Program-made: the position numbers and the translations under genes
Shown: piece after piece, positions 33,824-41,867 of the stretch
Layout: the number at the start of each line of letters is the position of its first letter
How positions within the stretch are numbered: position 1 is the stretch's first letter
Origin: an uncultured Massilia sp.
GTDB taxonomy: Bacteria; Pseudomonadota; Gammaproteobacteria; Burkholderiales; Burkholderiaceae
NCBI GenBank assembly: GCA_946481275.1
Contig: CAMLMV010000025.1
Location: 1 to 64,000, forward strand
Reading direction: 5' to 3'
Length of the DNA stretch: 64,000 bases
The notes under the pieces: generated by a model
What the model was told of the DNA's origin: nothing
The model's database searches: none
The model's input: only the letters and a program-made list of their open reading frames with translations

Positions 33824-34924
33824 TCAGAACGCGTGCTTCATGCCGACCAGGACGCCGTTCTGGTCGAGGCCCGCGCCGACGCTGCCGCCCGCGCTCAGGG
33901 CGACCGCCGCGCCGCCCTCGTTGCCGATATGGCCGACCATGGCGTACACCGAGCTGCGTTTCGACAGCAGGTAGTTGGCGCGCACGACGGCCAGGTTCGC
34001 GCGCTGGGGGCTGTTCCTGACGTCCAGCCGCGCCACCTGCGCATCCAGCACGAGCGCCGGCAGGACCGGATACGACACGCCGACGTAGGGCAGGTTGCTG
34101 CGCGGCGTGGCCTTGTTGGCCTCGTTGTCGCGCCGGACCCAGCCGCCGGCCACCTTCAGCGCGCCGAACTTCGTGTAGCCGCCCAGGTGCAGGCGCGAAT
34201 CGGACAGGGCGCTGCTCGCGGACGCGAACGGCGCCAGCGCGCCGGCGCCGCCGTTATAGGTGTCCCAGGCGCCGACGATGCCCCAGGCGCCGTCGTCGTA
34301 CTTCAGCATGGCGGACCAGGCGCGGCAGGCCTGGTGGTCGCTGGCGGATTCGCCGCCGCAGTTGGTGGCGTTCGGGCCGCCGGCGGCCGACGCGTCGCGG
34401 CCCAGGCTGTACGTGGCACCGAACGACACCGGACCGACCGACTGGCGGTAGGAGACCGAGTTGTCGTGGCGCGCGATCGGCAGGTAGCCGTCGAGCGAGC
34501 CGATCGAGAACTGCGAAGGACCGATCACGTCGCTGTCAAAGAACGAGCCGAACAGCATGCTGTAGGTGCGGCCCACCGTCAGCGTGCCCCAGCGGCCGGT
34601 CAGGCCGACCCAGGCCTGGCGGCCGAACAGGCGGTTGCCCTGGCCGGTGACGCCGGTGTCGGGCGAAAAACCGTTTTCGAGCGTGAAGATGGCCTTGACG
34701 CCGTTCCCCAGGTCTTCCGTGCCGCGAAAGCCGATCCGCGACGGCATGATGCCGCCGCTGATGCTGGGCATGCGCGTCACGCCGTGGCCTGCCGCGTCGG
34801 CGTTCGTGACATGTTCCAGCGCGACGTCGACGACGCCGTATACCTGTACGTTCGATTGGGCGTGGGCGGCGGACAGGCCCGCGGTCATCAGGGCGGCGCC
34901 GAGGGCCGCGTAATGCAATTTCAT
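33824..34924 (-). CDS. Outer-membrane porin (general trimeric porin, Burkholderiales type)
   Basis: This is a 366-residue beta-barrel protein. The signal peptide is residues 1-22 (MKLHYAALGAALMTAGLSAAHA) and the mature start QSNVQVYGVVDVALEH is typical of betaproteobacterial porins. SRIGFRGTEDLGNGVKAIFTLENGF and FGRQAWVGLTGRWGTLTVGR are family blocks, and the C-terminal residue is Phe as required for barrel assembly. The start at 34924 has GAGGAGACTT upstream. It likely lets the pathway substrate cross the outer membrane. A half-operator resembling the TetR palindrome is in its leader. Confidence 0.93.
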   Translation of the reverse strand: MKLHYAALGAALMTAGLSAAHAQSNVQVYGVVDVALEHVTNADAAGHGVTRMPSISGGIMPSRIGFRGTEDLGNGVKAIFTLENGFSPDTGVTGQGNRLFGRQAWVGLTGRWGTLTVGRTYSMLFGSFFDSDVIGPSQFSIGSLDGYLPIARHDNSVSYRQSVGPVSFGATYSLGRDASAAGGPNATNCGGESASDHQACRAWSAMLKYDDGAWGIVGAWDTYNGGAGALAPFASASSALSDSRLHLGGYTKFGALKVAGGWVRRDNEANKATPRSNLPYVGVSYPVLPALVLDAQVARLDVRNSPQRANLAVVRANYLLSKRSSVYAMVGHIGNEGGAAVALSAGGSVGAGLDQNGVLVGMKHAF

Positions 34925-34994
34925 GGAAGTCTCCTCGTCATGGGCATGGAGCCCGTTGTCATCGACAGCCGTGTCTGGTGTATCTCGATTCTCG

Positions 34995-35010
34995 CCATAC
35001 ACAACTGTAT
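34995..35010. promoter_or_regulatory. Half-operator upstream of the porin gene
   Basis: CCATACACA (34995-35003) is identical to the first nine bases of the palindrome at 17126, and ATACA-N4-TGTAT (34997-35010) forms a shorter dyad. It lies about 70 nt before the porin start, so the porin may share the TetR control of the catabolic operon, perhaps with weaker affinity. Confidence 0.45.
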
Positions 35011-35132
35011 TTTTTAGGCTACCGGATAGTATTTCTTCTGGCAAGCAATAATGGAGGGAATCGAAGCCGTGTCGCCAAAATGAGCCGCGAAAAGCGGGGC
35101 TCCCTGCGATTCCGGATTTTCTGTCGCCGTGC

Positions 35133-35179
35133 TTGACCAGAAGGATGCGTGTTTATAAGATACACATACGTTTGTGTAT
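35133..35179 (+). promoter_or_regulatory. Chemoreceptor promoter with a second TetR-type operator
   Basis: TTGACC (35133-35138) with TAAGAT (35156-35161, spacer 17; or TATAAG at 35154 with spacer 15) is a plausible promoter. ATACACATAC-GTTTGTGTAT (35160-35179) matches the 20-bp core of the operator at 17126-17149 in 19 of 20 positions. Both operators start at the downstream edge of the -10 box. Confidence 0.75.
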
Positions 35180-35227
35180 GTCGTGCGGCGCGACCCGGCC
35201 GGCGCGATCGACTCCCGGAGGCTGTGT

Positions 35228-36778
35228 ATGCGTTTATCCAACCTGACGATCGGCAGCCGGCTCCGCTGCGGCTTCGCCGCGGTGCTGCTCCTGCTGATTC
35301 TTGCGATTACCCTCGGCCTGCATGGCATGGCCGACCTGTCCGGCCGCATGGACGCCGTCGTGCAACGGCACCATGCGCGCATCGCGGCCGCGCACGACAT
35401 GCAAACCAGTTTCTGGGCCATTTCCGCCTTCCTTGCCTTCGGGGTCGCCGACCGCGACGATGCGTCGCTGGGCGTGCTGACGACGCGCATCGGCAAGGCG
35501 CGCGCGGCCTACCAGTCCGCGCGCGCGGTGCTCGTGGACGGCGCGCGGGATCCGGTTGCGGCGCAGCTGATGCGGGATGTGGACGTCGCGCTGGCGGCCG
35601 GCATCAGGGAAAGCCGGAACGTCTCCAGGCTGCGGACGGAACGGCGCTTCGACGAGGCGGCGCAGGCCCTGTCGCTGCAATTCATGCCGGCCTGCCAGGC
35701 GGCACTCGACCGGGTGGCCCGGGTGGTTGCGCACGAACAGGCGCTGGCGGCCGAAGCGGCGGCCGCCGCCGCGGCCGACAATGCCCGCAGCCGCGACTTG
35801 CTGCTTGCGCTCGGGGCGGTCGCCCTGGCCGGCGGCTTTGCCGTGTCGTGGCTCATCACGCGTTCGATCACGCTGCCGCTCGGGCGCGCGCTCGCGGTCG
35901 CGGAGTCGGTCGCGGCCGGCGACCTGACCTCCGATCCGGGCGGCGGCGGCGCCGACGAGACGGGGCGGTTGCTGCGCGCGCTGAAGGCAATGAACGATGG
36001 CCTGGCCGGGATCGTGCGCAACGTGCGCACGGGGACGGAATCGATCGCGACAACGACCGGCCGGATCGCCGCCGGCAGCCAGGCGCTCGCGGCCCGAACC
36101 GAGCAACAGGCAGCGTCGCTGGAACAGACGGCTGCCGCCATCGGAGAGCTCACGTCGGCGGTCGGACACAACCTGGCGCACGCGCGCCTGGCGAGCGACC
36201 GGGCCCGCGAGGCGTCGGCGCAGGCCGGCCGCGGCGGGACGGTGGTGGACGAGGTCGCGCGCGTCATGGCGGCCATCGATGCGTCGTCCAGGCGTATCGT
36301 CGACATCATCGAGGTCATCGACGGCATCGCGTTCCAGACCAACATCCTCGCCCTGAACGCCGCCGTGGAAGCGGCCCGCGCCGGCCCGCAGGGCAGGGGA
36401 TTCGCGGTCGTGGCGGGGGAAGTGCGCCACCTGGCGCAGCGGGCCGCGGCGGCGGCGAAGGAGATCCGGGACCTGATCACGGCATCGGCCCGCCGGATCG
36501 ACGCCGGGGCGGCGCTTGCCGGCCAGGCGGGCGCGACGATGGCGCAGGTCGTGGACAGCGTCCGCAAGGTGGCCGCGCTCATGGAAGAGATCACCCTGTC
36601 GGCCCAGGAGCAGGCGGCGAGCCTCGGCCAGATCAACCAGGCGGTGATCCAGCTCGACGGCGTGACGCAGAAAAATGCCAGCCTGGTCGGCGCGGACGCC
36701 ACCGGAGCGCGGGCGTTGCGCGAGGAGGCCGGCCACCTGGAGCGTGCCGTGAGCGTGTTTCGGATCGGCGCGAATTAA
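35228..36778 (+). CDS. Methyl-accepting chemotaxis protein
   Basis: This is a 516-residue chemoreceptor. TM1 lies at about residues 13-35, followed by a periplasmic four-helix-bundle-type sensor to about 190 ([21 protein letters not shown]). TM2 lies at about 196-216, then HAMP, then a cytoplasmic signalling domain with the conserved hairpin [20 protein letters not shown]. The sequence ends FRIGAN without a CheR-docking pentapeptide. The start at 35228 follows GGAGG. Its promoter carries the operator found before the aromatic operon, which suggests it senses the pathway substrate or a relative. Confidence 0.92.
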   Translation: MRLSNLTIGSRLRCGFAAVLLLLILAITLGLHGMADLSGRMDAVVQRHHARIAAAHDMQTSFWAISAFLAFGVADRDDASLGVLTTRIGKARAAYQSARAVLVDGARDPVAAQLMRDVDVALAAGIRESRNVSRLRTERRFDEAAQALSLQFMPACQAALDRVARVVAHEQALAAEAAAAAAADNARSRDLLLALGAVALAGGFAVSWLITRSITLPLGRALAVAESVAAGDLTSDPGGGGADETGRLLRALKAMNDGLAGIVRNVRTGTESIATTTGRIAAGSQALAARTEQQAASLEQTAAAIGELTSAVGHNLAHARLASDRAREASAQAGRGGTVVDEVARVMAAIDASSRRIVDIIEVIDGIAFQTNILALNAAVEAARAGPQGRGFAVVAGEVRHLAQRAAAAAKEIRDLITASARRIDAGAALAGQAGATMAQVVDSVRKVAALMEEITLSAQEQAASLGQINQAVIQLDGVTQKNASLVGADATGARALREEAGHLERAVSVFRIGAN

Positions 36779-36787
36779 TTCGACGAG

Positions 36788-36807
36788 ATATTGCCGTGCG
36801 GCAATAT
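36788..36807. terminator. Inverted repeat after the chemoreceptor gene
   Basis: ATATTGCCG (36788-36796), TG, CGGCAATAT (36799-36807) form a perfect 9-bp hairpin starting 9 nt after the chemoreceptor stop. The following sequence is only weakly T-rich, so it is either a modest terminator or an operator for the next gene. Confidence 0.5.
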
Positions 36808-36894
36808 TGTGTTCATAATCCTACGCGCAAAAGAAACAACATCAGCCCGGCGGCTATCCGCCGCTGTCCTTGATCCCTTGAATGTAAGGCGACC

Positions 36895-39078
36895 ATGTCG
36901 AAAAATAAACAAAACGTATCGTTGGAACGCCGGGCCTTCTGTGCCGGTTCCCTGAGTCTCGCGGCCCTGGGCCCCGTGGCGCTCGTCGGTTGCGGAGGCG
37001 GCCAGGATGGAAGCAGTGCCTCTTCCGGCGTCGCGACCGGCGGCGGCACCCGGCTGCTGGCCGAGACCACCACCGCGCCGCGCACCTTCGTGCACCCCGG
37101 CCTGCTGCACACCGAGGCCGATTTCGACCGCATGCGCGCGAAGGTCGCGGCGGGCGCGCAGCCGTGGGTCAACGGGTGGAATGCTCTGCTCAACACGGGC
37201 CGCTCCCATCTCAACAACTCGCCGCGCCCGCTGGAGTGGGTGATTCGCGGCGGCACCGGGCAGAACTTCGCGCAGCTGTATATCGACGTCGCCCGCGCCT
37301 ACCAGCTGGCGGTCCGGTGGAAGGTGTCCGGCGACACCGCCTATGCCGACAAGGCGGTGTCGTTCCTCAACGCGTGGGCCTACACGCTGAAGGGCATCAG
37401 CGGCAACGCCGACCGCTTTCTGGCCGCCGGCATCTACGGCTACGAATTCGCCAATGCCGCCGAAATCATGCGCACGTATCCCGGCTATGCGGCCGCCGAT
37501 TTCGCGCAGTTCCAGGCCATGATGCTGAACGTGTTCTACCCGCTGAACCACCAGTTCCTCGTGCGGCACAACGATGCCGACATCACCAACTACTGGGCCA
37601 ACTGGGACCAGTGCACGCTGGCCTCGATGCTGGCCATCGGCGTGCTGTGCGACCGCGAAGACATCTATGACGAGGCGGTCACGTACTACAGGACGGGACT
37701 GGGCAACGGCACCGCCAACCGCGCCGTGTACTATGTCCATGCCGGCTACCTCGGCCAGTGGCAGGAGAGCGGGCGCGACCAGGGGCATTGCACGCTCGGC
37801 GTCGGACTCGCGGCGTCGTTCTGCGAGATGGCCTGGAACCAGGGCGACGATTTCTACGCCTACGACAACAACCGGTTCCTGGCCGGCGCCGAGTACGTGG
37901 CCAAGTCCAACCTGGCCGACGCCAACGGCAACCTGTACTATACGTCGATGCCGTTCACGACCTACCGGAACGTGCTGGGCACGCAAGGCGCCATCTCCAA
38001 CGCCGGCCTGCCGTTCTCGCGCCCGGTCTGGGAAATGATCTACAACCACTACGTGAACCGCCTGGGCCTGGACGCGCCCTGGACCGCGCGCATGGCGGCG
38101 AAAATGCGCGCCGAAGGCGACGGCGGCAACGGCGACCAGCTCGGCGTCGGGACGCTGACCTTCTCCCGCGACCCGGTCGCGGCCGGCGCCAACCCGAGCG
38201 GCCTGACGGCGCGGCTGACGGGCGGACAGGTGGAGCTGTCGTGGTGGGGCACCGCGTACGCGACCGGCTACAACGTGAAGCGCGCCGCCACGCCGGGCGG
38301 CCCCTACACGACGATCGCCAGCGGCATCACCGACCTGCTGACGTACACCGACACCGGCATGGACGCGGACATCTGCCATTACGTGGTGACCGCGCTGACG
38401 CCGTCCGGCGAAACGGGCGCCTCCAACGAGGCGACGGTGTTCCTCGCGCGCCAGCTGCACACGTACCTGGCGTTCGACGACACGGGCGGTACGACCGCGG
38501 TGGACGCGACGGGCAACGGCCACGACGCCACGCTGGTCAACGGCGCTGCCCTGGTCGCCGGCAGGCGCGGCAACGCCGTGGCGCTGGACGGCGTCGACGA
38601 TCACCTGGTCCTGCCACCCGGCGTCGTCAGCGACCTGGCCGACTTCACCATCGCCACCTGGGTGTACCTGAACGCCAACGGCACCTGGGCGCGCATCTTC
38701 GACTTCGGCTCGAACACCGGGTATTACATGTTCCTGACGCCGCGCGCGTCCGACGGCAAGCTGCGGTTCTCGATCACGAACAGCGCCGGCTTCGGTGGCC
38801 GGGACATCACCGCCAACACGGGGCTGCCGGTCGGCCAATGGGTGCACGTGGCCGTCACGCTGTCGGGCAAGAGCGGTACGCTGTACGTCAACGGCAGCGT
38901 CGTCGGCACCAATCCGTCGATCTCGTTCGCGCCGTTCCGCATCGGCCGCACCACGCAGAACTGGATCGGCCGCTCGCAGTATGGCGCCGACCCGTACCTG
39001 AACGGCAAGCTGGACGACTTCCGCATCTACCACGGCGCGCTGAGCGCGGCGGAGATCGCGGCGCTGGCGCAGGCCTGA
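36895..39078 (+). CDS. Exported alginate-lyase-like protein with FnIII-type and LamG domains
   Basis: This is a 727-residue exported protein. A twin-arginine-like start (LERRAFCAGSLSLAALG) ends in the lipobox LVGC (Cys at about residue 33), so it may be a Tat lipoprotein. Residues about 75-400 resemble the alginate lyase (alpha/alpha)-toroid family (HPGLLHTEADFDRMRAKVA, NFAQLYIDVARAYQLAVRWK). Residues about 430-520 are fibronectin-III-like (GLTARLTGGQVELSW). Residues about 525-727 are a LamG/concanavalin-like module (FTIATWVYLN, GKLDDFRIYHGALSAAEIAAL). It probably binds and cleaves an acidic polysaccharide. The exact substrate is not determined. Confidence 0.8.
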   Translation: MSKNKQNVSLERRAFCAGSLSLAALGPVALVGCGGGQDGSSASSGVATGGGTRLLAETTTAPRTFVHPGLLHTEADFDRMRAKVAAGAQPWVNGWNALLNTGRSHLNNSPRPLEWVIRGGTGQNFAQLYIDVARAYQLAVRWKVSGDTAYADKAVSFLNAWAYTLKGISGNADRFLAAGIYGYEFANAAEIMRTYPGYAAADFAQFQAMMLNVFYPLNHQFLVRHNDADITNYWANWDQCTLASMLAIGVLCDREDIYDEAVTYYRTGLGNGTANRAVYYVHAGYLGQWQESGRDQGHCTLGVGLAASFCEMAWNQGDDFYAYDNNRFLAGAEYVAKSNLADANGNLYYTSMPFTTYRNVLGTQGAISNAGLPFSRPVWEMIYNHYVNRLGLDAPWTARMAAKMRAEGDGGNGDQLGVGTLTFSRDPVAAGANPSGLTARLTGGQVELSWWGTAYATGYNVKRAATPGGPYTTIASGITDLLTYTDTGMDADICHYVVTALTPSGETGASNEATVFLARQLHTYLAFDDTGGTTAVDATGNGHDATLVNGAALVAGRRGNAVALDGVDDHLVLPPGVVSDLADFTIATWVYLNANGTWARIFDFGSNTGYYMFLTPRASDGKLRFSITNSAGFGGRDITANTGLPVGQWVHVAVTLSGKSGTLYVNGSVVGTNPSISFAPFRIGRTTQNWIGRSQYGADPYLNGKLDDFRIYHGALSAAEIAALAQA

Positions 39079-39094
39079 CCGGCGTTCGCCGGTC

Positions 39095-41038
39095 TCAGGC
39101 TGCCCGGGAGGCGGGCTCGAGCGGCAGCCACAGCATGAACACCGTGCCCTCGGGCCCGGACTGCCACGCCACCTTGCCTCCCAGCGCGGCCGCCCGCCGC
39201 CGCTGGTTCTGCAACCCGCGGCCGGTACCCCGGGCGAGCGCGGTCTCCGGATCGAAGCCCTGGCCGTTGTCGCCGATGCGGATGCACACGCCGTCGCCGT
39301 GCAGCGCCGTGCCGACGTGGATCTCGGTCGCGTGCGTATGCCGCAGGATATTGGCGATGCTCTCTTGCACGATGCGCAGGATATGCAGCGCGCTCGACGG
39401 ATTCAGCCAGGGCAGCGTCGGCATCTCGCGCACTTCCCAGCTCAGGTTCACGCCCGTGCCTTCCAGGCGGGGCTCCAGGCGGAAACGCAGGGTGGCCAGC
39501 AGGAGCAGGAGGTCGGCGTCCACGGGCTCCATCGAATCGATGGTCAGCTTCAGGTCGTCCAGGCAATCCTTCAGGATCTGCGATACGCGTGCGTCGCCCA
39601 GGTCGCCGCGCTCGACCGAACGGATGGCGCTGATCAGGGAAGAGCCCAGGCCGTCGTGCATGTCCTGCATCAGGCGCTGGCGTTCGTCGCTGATGGTCTG
39701 GCGCATTTCGATGTCGCGCAGCCGGCGATGGCTCGCTTCCAGTTCCGCCTCGCGGGCCTTGAGGCGCTCGGCCAGGCTGGCGTTGACGCGTTCCACTTCC
39801 GCGATCGCGGCCACGTAGCGGCGGTACATCAAAGTGCCGAACACGATGAAGCACAGCGCGGGCATGTAGGCGCCGAAATACCAGCCTTCCGGGTCGATCA
39901 CGTTATTCTGCAGCATCCAGTCCGTCATGCCCAGCGCGGTACAGCCGAACACCCCGCACACCACCATGCGGCCTTCGCCGGAATGGCGCCAGGCGCACAC
40001 GCCGGACACCACGCAGGCGACCAGGCTCATGATTGCTGCCACCAGGTAGATCAGCGGTGTCACGGTCGGCATATTGGGCAGCACGGCCAGCACGGGCAGC
40101 GTCAGTACCGCGACCAGTATCGTGATCGCCACCATGGCGCGGGTCAGCCAGGTCAACGGCTGGCCATGCAGCTGGCGCAGGAAATAATGCACCGACAGCA
40201 CCAGCCAGAACAGGGAATTGACGGTCAGCCAGGCGAACCAGTCGTTCCGGATCGGCAGGCCGACGTAGAAATGCAGCCCGCGCATGAAGGCGCTGGCGGA
40301 CAGGTTGAAGAACAGCAGGTAAGCCATGTCGTGCGGACGGCGGAACCAGACGAACAGCGCGAACACGCCCACCGCCATGAAGGCCGCGCTCAGCAGGGCC
40401 GGCAATTCCTGCTGCAGCCATTGGCGCACCTGGTAGCCGGCGTGCAGCGCATCGGCCGGGCCCAGCCATAGCGACGACAGGGCCACCTGCGATTGCGGCG
40501 TATGTTCGAGCCGCAGCACGATGTCGCGCACCGGCTCGTGGCCGGGGCCTTGCTCCAGCGTCAGCCACAGCGGCGTGCGCGTGCTGTTGTAGAGGGGGCC
40601 GTCCTGCTGCGCGCGGTGGACCAGGCGGCCGTTGATGTAGACCGCGACGGTGCCGTCCGTCTTGATGCGCGCGCCGTACAGGGCGAGCGTCCCCGCGCGC
40701 ATGAGCGGCTGGCCGACGTCCACCCTGATCCACGTGATGCGCGCCGCGTTGCCGGAGGCGCCGCTCGTTCCCGCCTTCGCCTGGCGCAGCAGGGCGATGG
40801 AAGGCTTGAAGGGCAGGGCCGTGGCTTGCCAGGTGCCCGGCAGACTGCGGCTGTCCAGCGCGGCGGGCGGCGTCGTGTAGCCCGCTACCTGCTGCTGCAG
40901 CCACTGTGCCTGCATCAGGTGCAGGCCGGCGGTTTCGCCATGGCCCTTGTCCACGCTCAGGATGGCGCCGGCCACCAGCACGGCGCAGGAAAAGAACAGC
41001 AGGATGCCGCCGATCAGGCGCTGGGAGCGGGCTTGCAT
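39095..41038 (-). CDS. Sensor histidine kinase with 7TM (DISM-like) input, NarL/DesK class
   Basis: This is a 647-residue membrane kinase. TM1 lies near residues 10-27. A periplasmic jelly-roll-like region (residues 40-205, TWIRVDVGQPLMRAGTLALY) is followed by about seven membrane segments (215-405), as in 7TMR-DISM receptors, then a coiled coil. The HisKA_3 motif DERQRLMQDMHDGLGSSLISA has the phospho-His. The ATPase domain shows N-box IVQESIANILRH and G-box DNGQGFD. The carbohydrate-like fold of the periplasmic part hints at a sugar ligand. It is encoded 6 nt after its partner regulator on the same transcript. Confidence 0.9.
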   Translation of the reverse strand: MQARSQRLIGGILLFFSCAVLVAGAILSVDKGHGETAGLHLMQAQWLQQQVAGYTTPPAALDSRSLPGTWQATALPFKPSIALLRQAKAGTSGASGNAARITWIRVDVGQPLMRAGTLALYGARIKTDGTVAVYINGRLVHRAQQDGPLYNSTRTPLWLTLEQGPGHEPVRDIVLRLEHTPQSQVALSSLWLGPADALHAGYQVRQWLQQELPALLSAAFMAVGVFALFVWFRRPHDMAYLLFFNLSASAFMRGLHFYVGLPIRNDWFAWLTVNSLFWLVLSVHYFLRQLHGQPLTWLTRAMVAITILVAVLTLPVLAVLPNMPTVTPLIYLVAAIMSLVACVVSGVCAWRHSGEGRMVVCGVFGCTALGMTDWMLQNNVIDPEGWYFGAYMPALCFIVFGTLMYRRYVAAIAEVERVNASLAERLKAREAELEASHRRLRDIEMRQTISDERQRLMQDMHDGLGSSLISAIRSVERGDLGDARVSQILKDCLDDLKLTIDSMEPVDADLLLLLATLRFRLEPRLEGTGVNLSWEVREMPTLPWLNPSSALHILRIVQESIANILRHTHATEIHVGTALHGDGVCIRIGDNGQGFDPETALARGTGRGLQNQRRRAAALGGKVAWQSGPEGTVFMLWLPLEPASRAA

Positions 41039-41044
41039 GGGTCG

Positions 41045-41740
41045 TCAGGGGAGCAGGCCGTGGTTGCGTGCCTCGAAGATCGCTTCGGCCTTGGAGCTGA
41101 CCTTGAGTTTGCTGTAGATGCGGCGCACGAAGGTCTTGACCGTGAAGTGCGACAGCTGCATCAGCCCCGCGATCTCCTGCACGGTAAAGCCCTTGGTGAT
41201 GTAGTCCAGCACTTCCTTTTCGCGCTGGGAGAGCTGGGGGGCTTCCTCGTCCGGCGTGGCGGCGTCGAGAGGCGGCGCGGGCGGCGCATTGCGGAAGCGG
41301 GCCAGCACCTGGCGCGCGATGATGGGGCTGATCGGGCTGCCGCCATTGGCCAGGCTGCGGATTTCGTCGCCCATGCGCGCCGGCGAACTGTCTTTCAGCA
41401 GATAGCCCGCCGCGCCGGCCTCGATCGAGCGCATGACGTGGGTCTCGTCGCCGAAATTCGTGCTGACCATGATGCTGCAGCTGGGCCACTGGCGCGCGGC
41501 GGCGCGGATCACGTCGATCCCCGAGCCGTCCGGCAGGCCCAGGTCGACCAGCAGCACGTCGGCCGGCGGCCCGGACAGCATGGCGAGGCCGTCCGCCCGG
41601 CTGCCGGCCTGGCCGGTCAGGCGCATGTCCGGGCTGGCCTCGACCACGCCGCCCAGCGCGCGGCTGAAGTCGGGGTCGTCCTCGACGATGGCGACGTGGA
41701 TCAGGGACTGGGGCGGATGGTCTTGTTGCTTCATGGCCAT
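41045..41740 (-). CDS. LuxR/NarL-family response regulator
   Basis: This is a 231-residue two-domain regulator from the ATG at 41740 (MAMKQQDHPPQSL); ATG at 41734 is an alternative and the longer frame to 41845 lacks homology. The receiver domain has the acidic pair in VAIVEDDPDF and the phospho-acceptor Asp in VLLVDLGLPDGSG. The output domain is a LuxR HTH (LSQREKEVLDYITKGFTVQEIAGLMQ). No strong ribosome-binding site was seen. It stands divergent to the two-partner secretion genes and has an operator-like dyad between. Confidence 0.9.
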   Translation of the reverse strand: MAMKQQDHPPQSLIHVAIVEDDPDFSRALGGVVEASPDMRLTGQAGSRADGLAMLSGPPADVLLVDLGLPDGSGIDVIRAAARQWPSCSIMVSTNFGDETHVMRSIEAGAAGYLLKDSSPARMGDEIRSLANGGSPISPIIARQVLARFRNAPPAPPLDAATPDEEAPQLSQREKEVLDYITKGFTVQEIAGLMQLSHFTVKTFVRRIYSKLKVSSKAEAIFEARNHGLLP

Positions 41741-41783
41741 ATTGTACGACGACGGATGGGCCAAGAAACCGCAAGTGATGCGG

Positions 41784-41803
41784 TGTAGCACCTTTGTGCT
41801 ACA
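41784..41803. promoter_or_regulatory. Perfect dyad between the response regulator and tpsB
   Basis: TGTAGCAC-CTTT-GTGCTACA is an 8-bp perfect inverted repeat in the 127-nt divergent region, 44 nt from the regulator start and 64 nt from the tpsB start. A dimeric NarL-type regulator would fit such a site, so it may control either or both transcripts. Confidence 0.55.
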
Positions 41804-41867
41804 TACAGCAACACCCATTGTACTTACGATATTGCCTGTTAACAATGCACGATCGTCAGCGTTCCGA

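Noticed and set aside
41845..41867. ATG at 41845 as the tpsB start
   Set aside because: It is not in frame with the TpsB sequence; ATG at 41868 is in frame and gives a plausible signal peptide.
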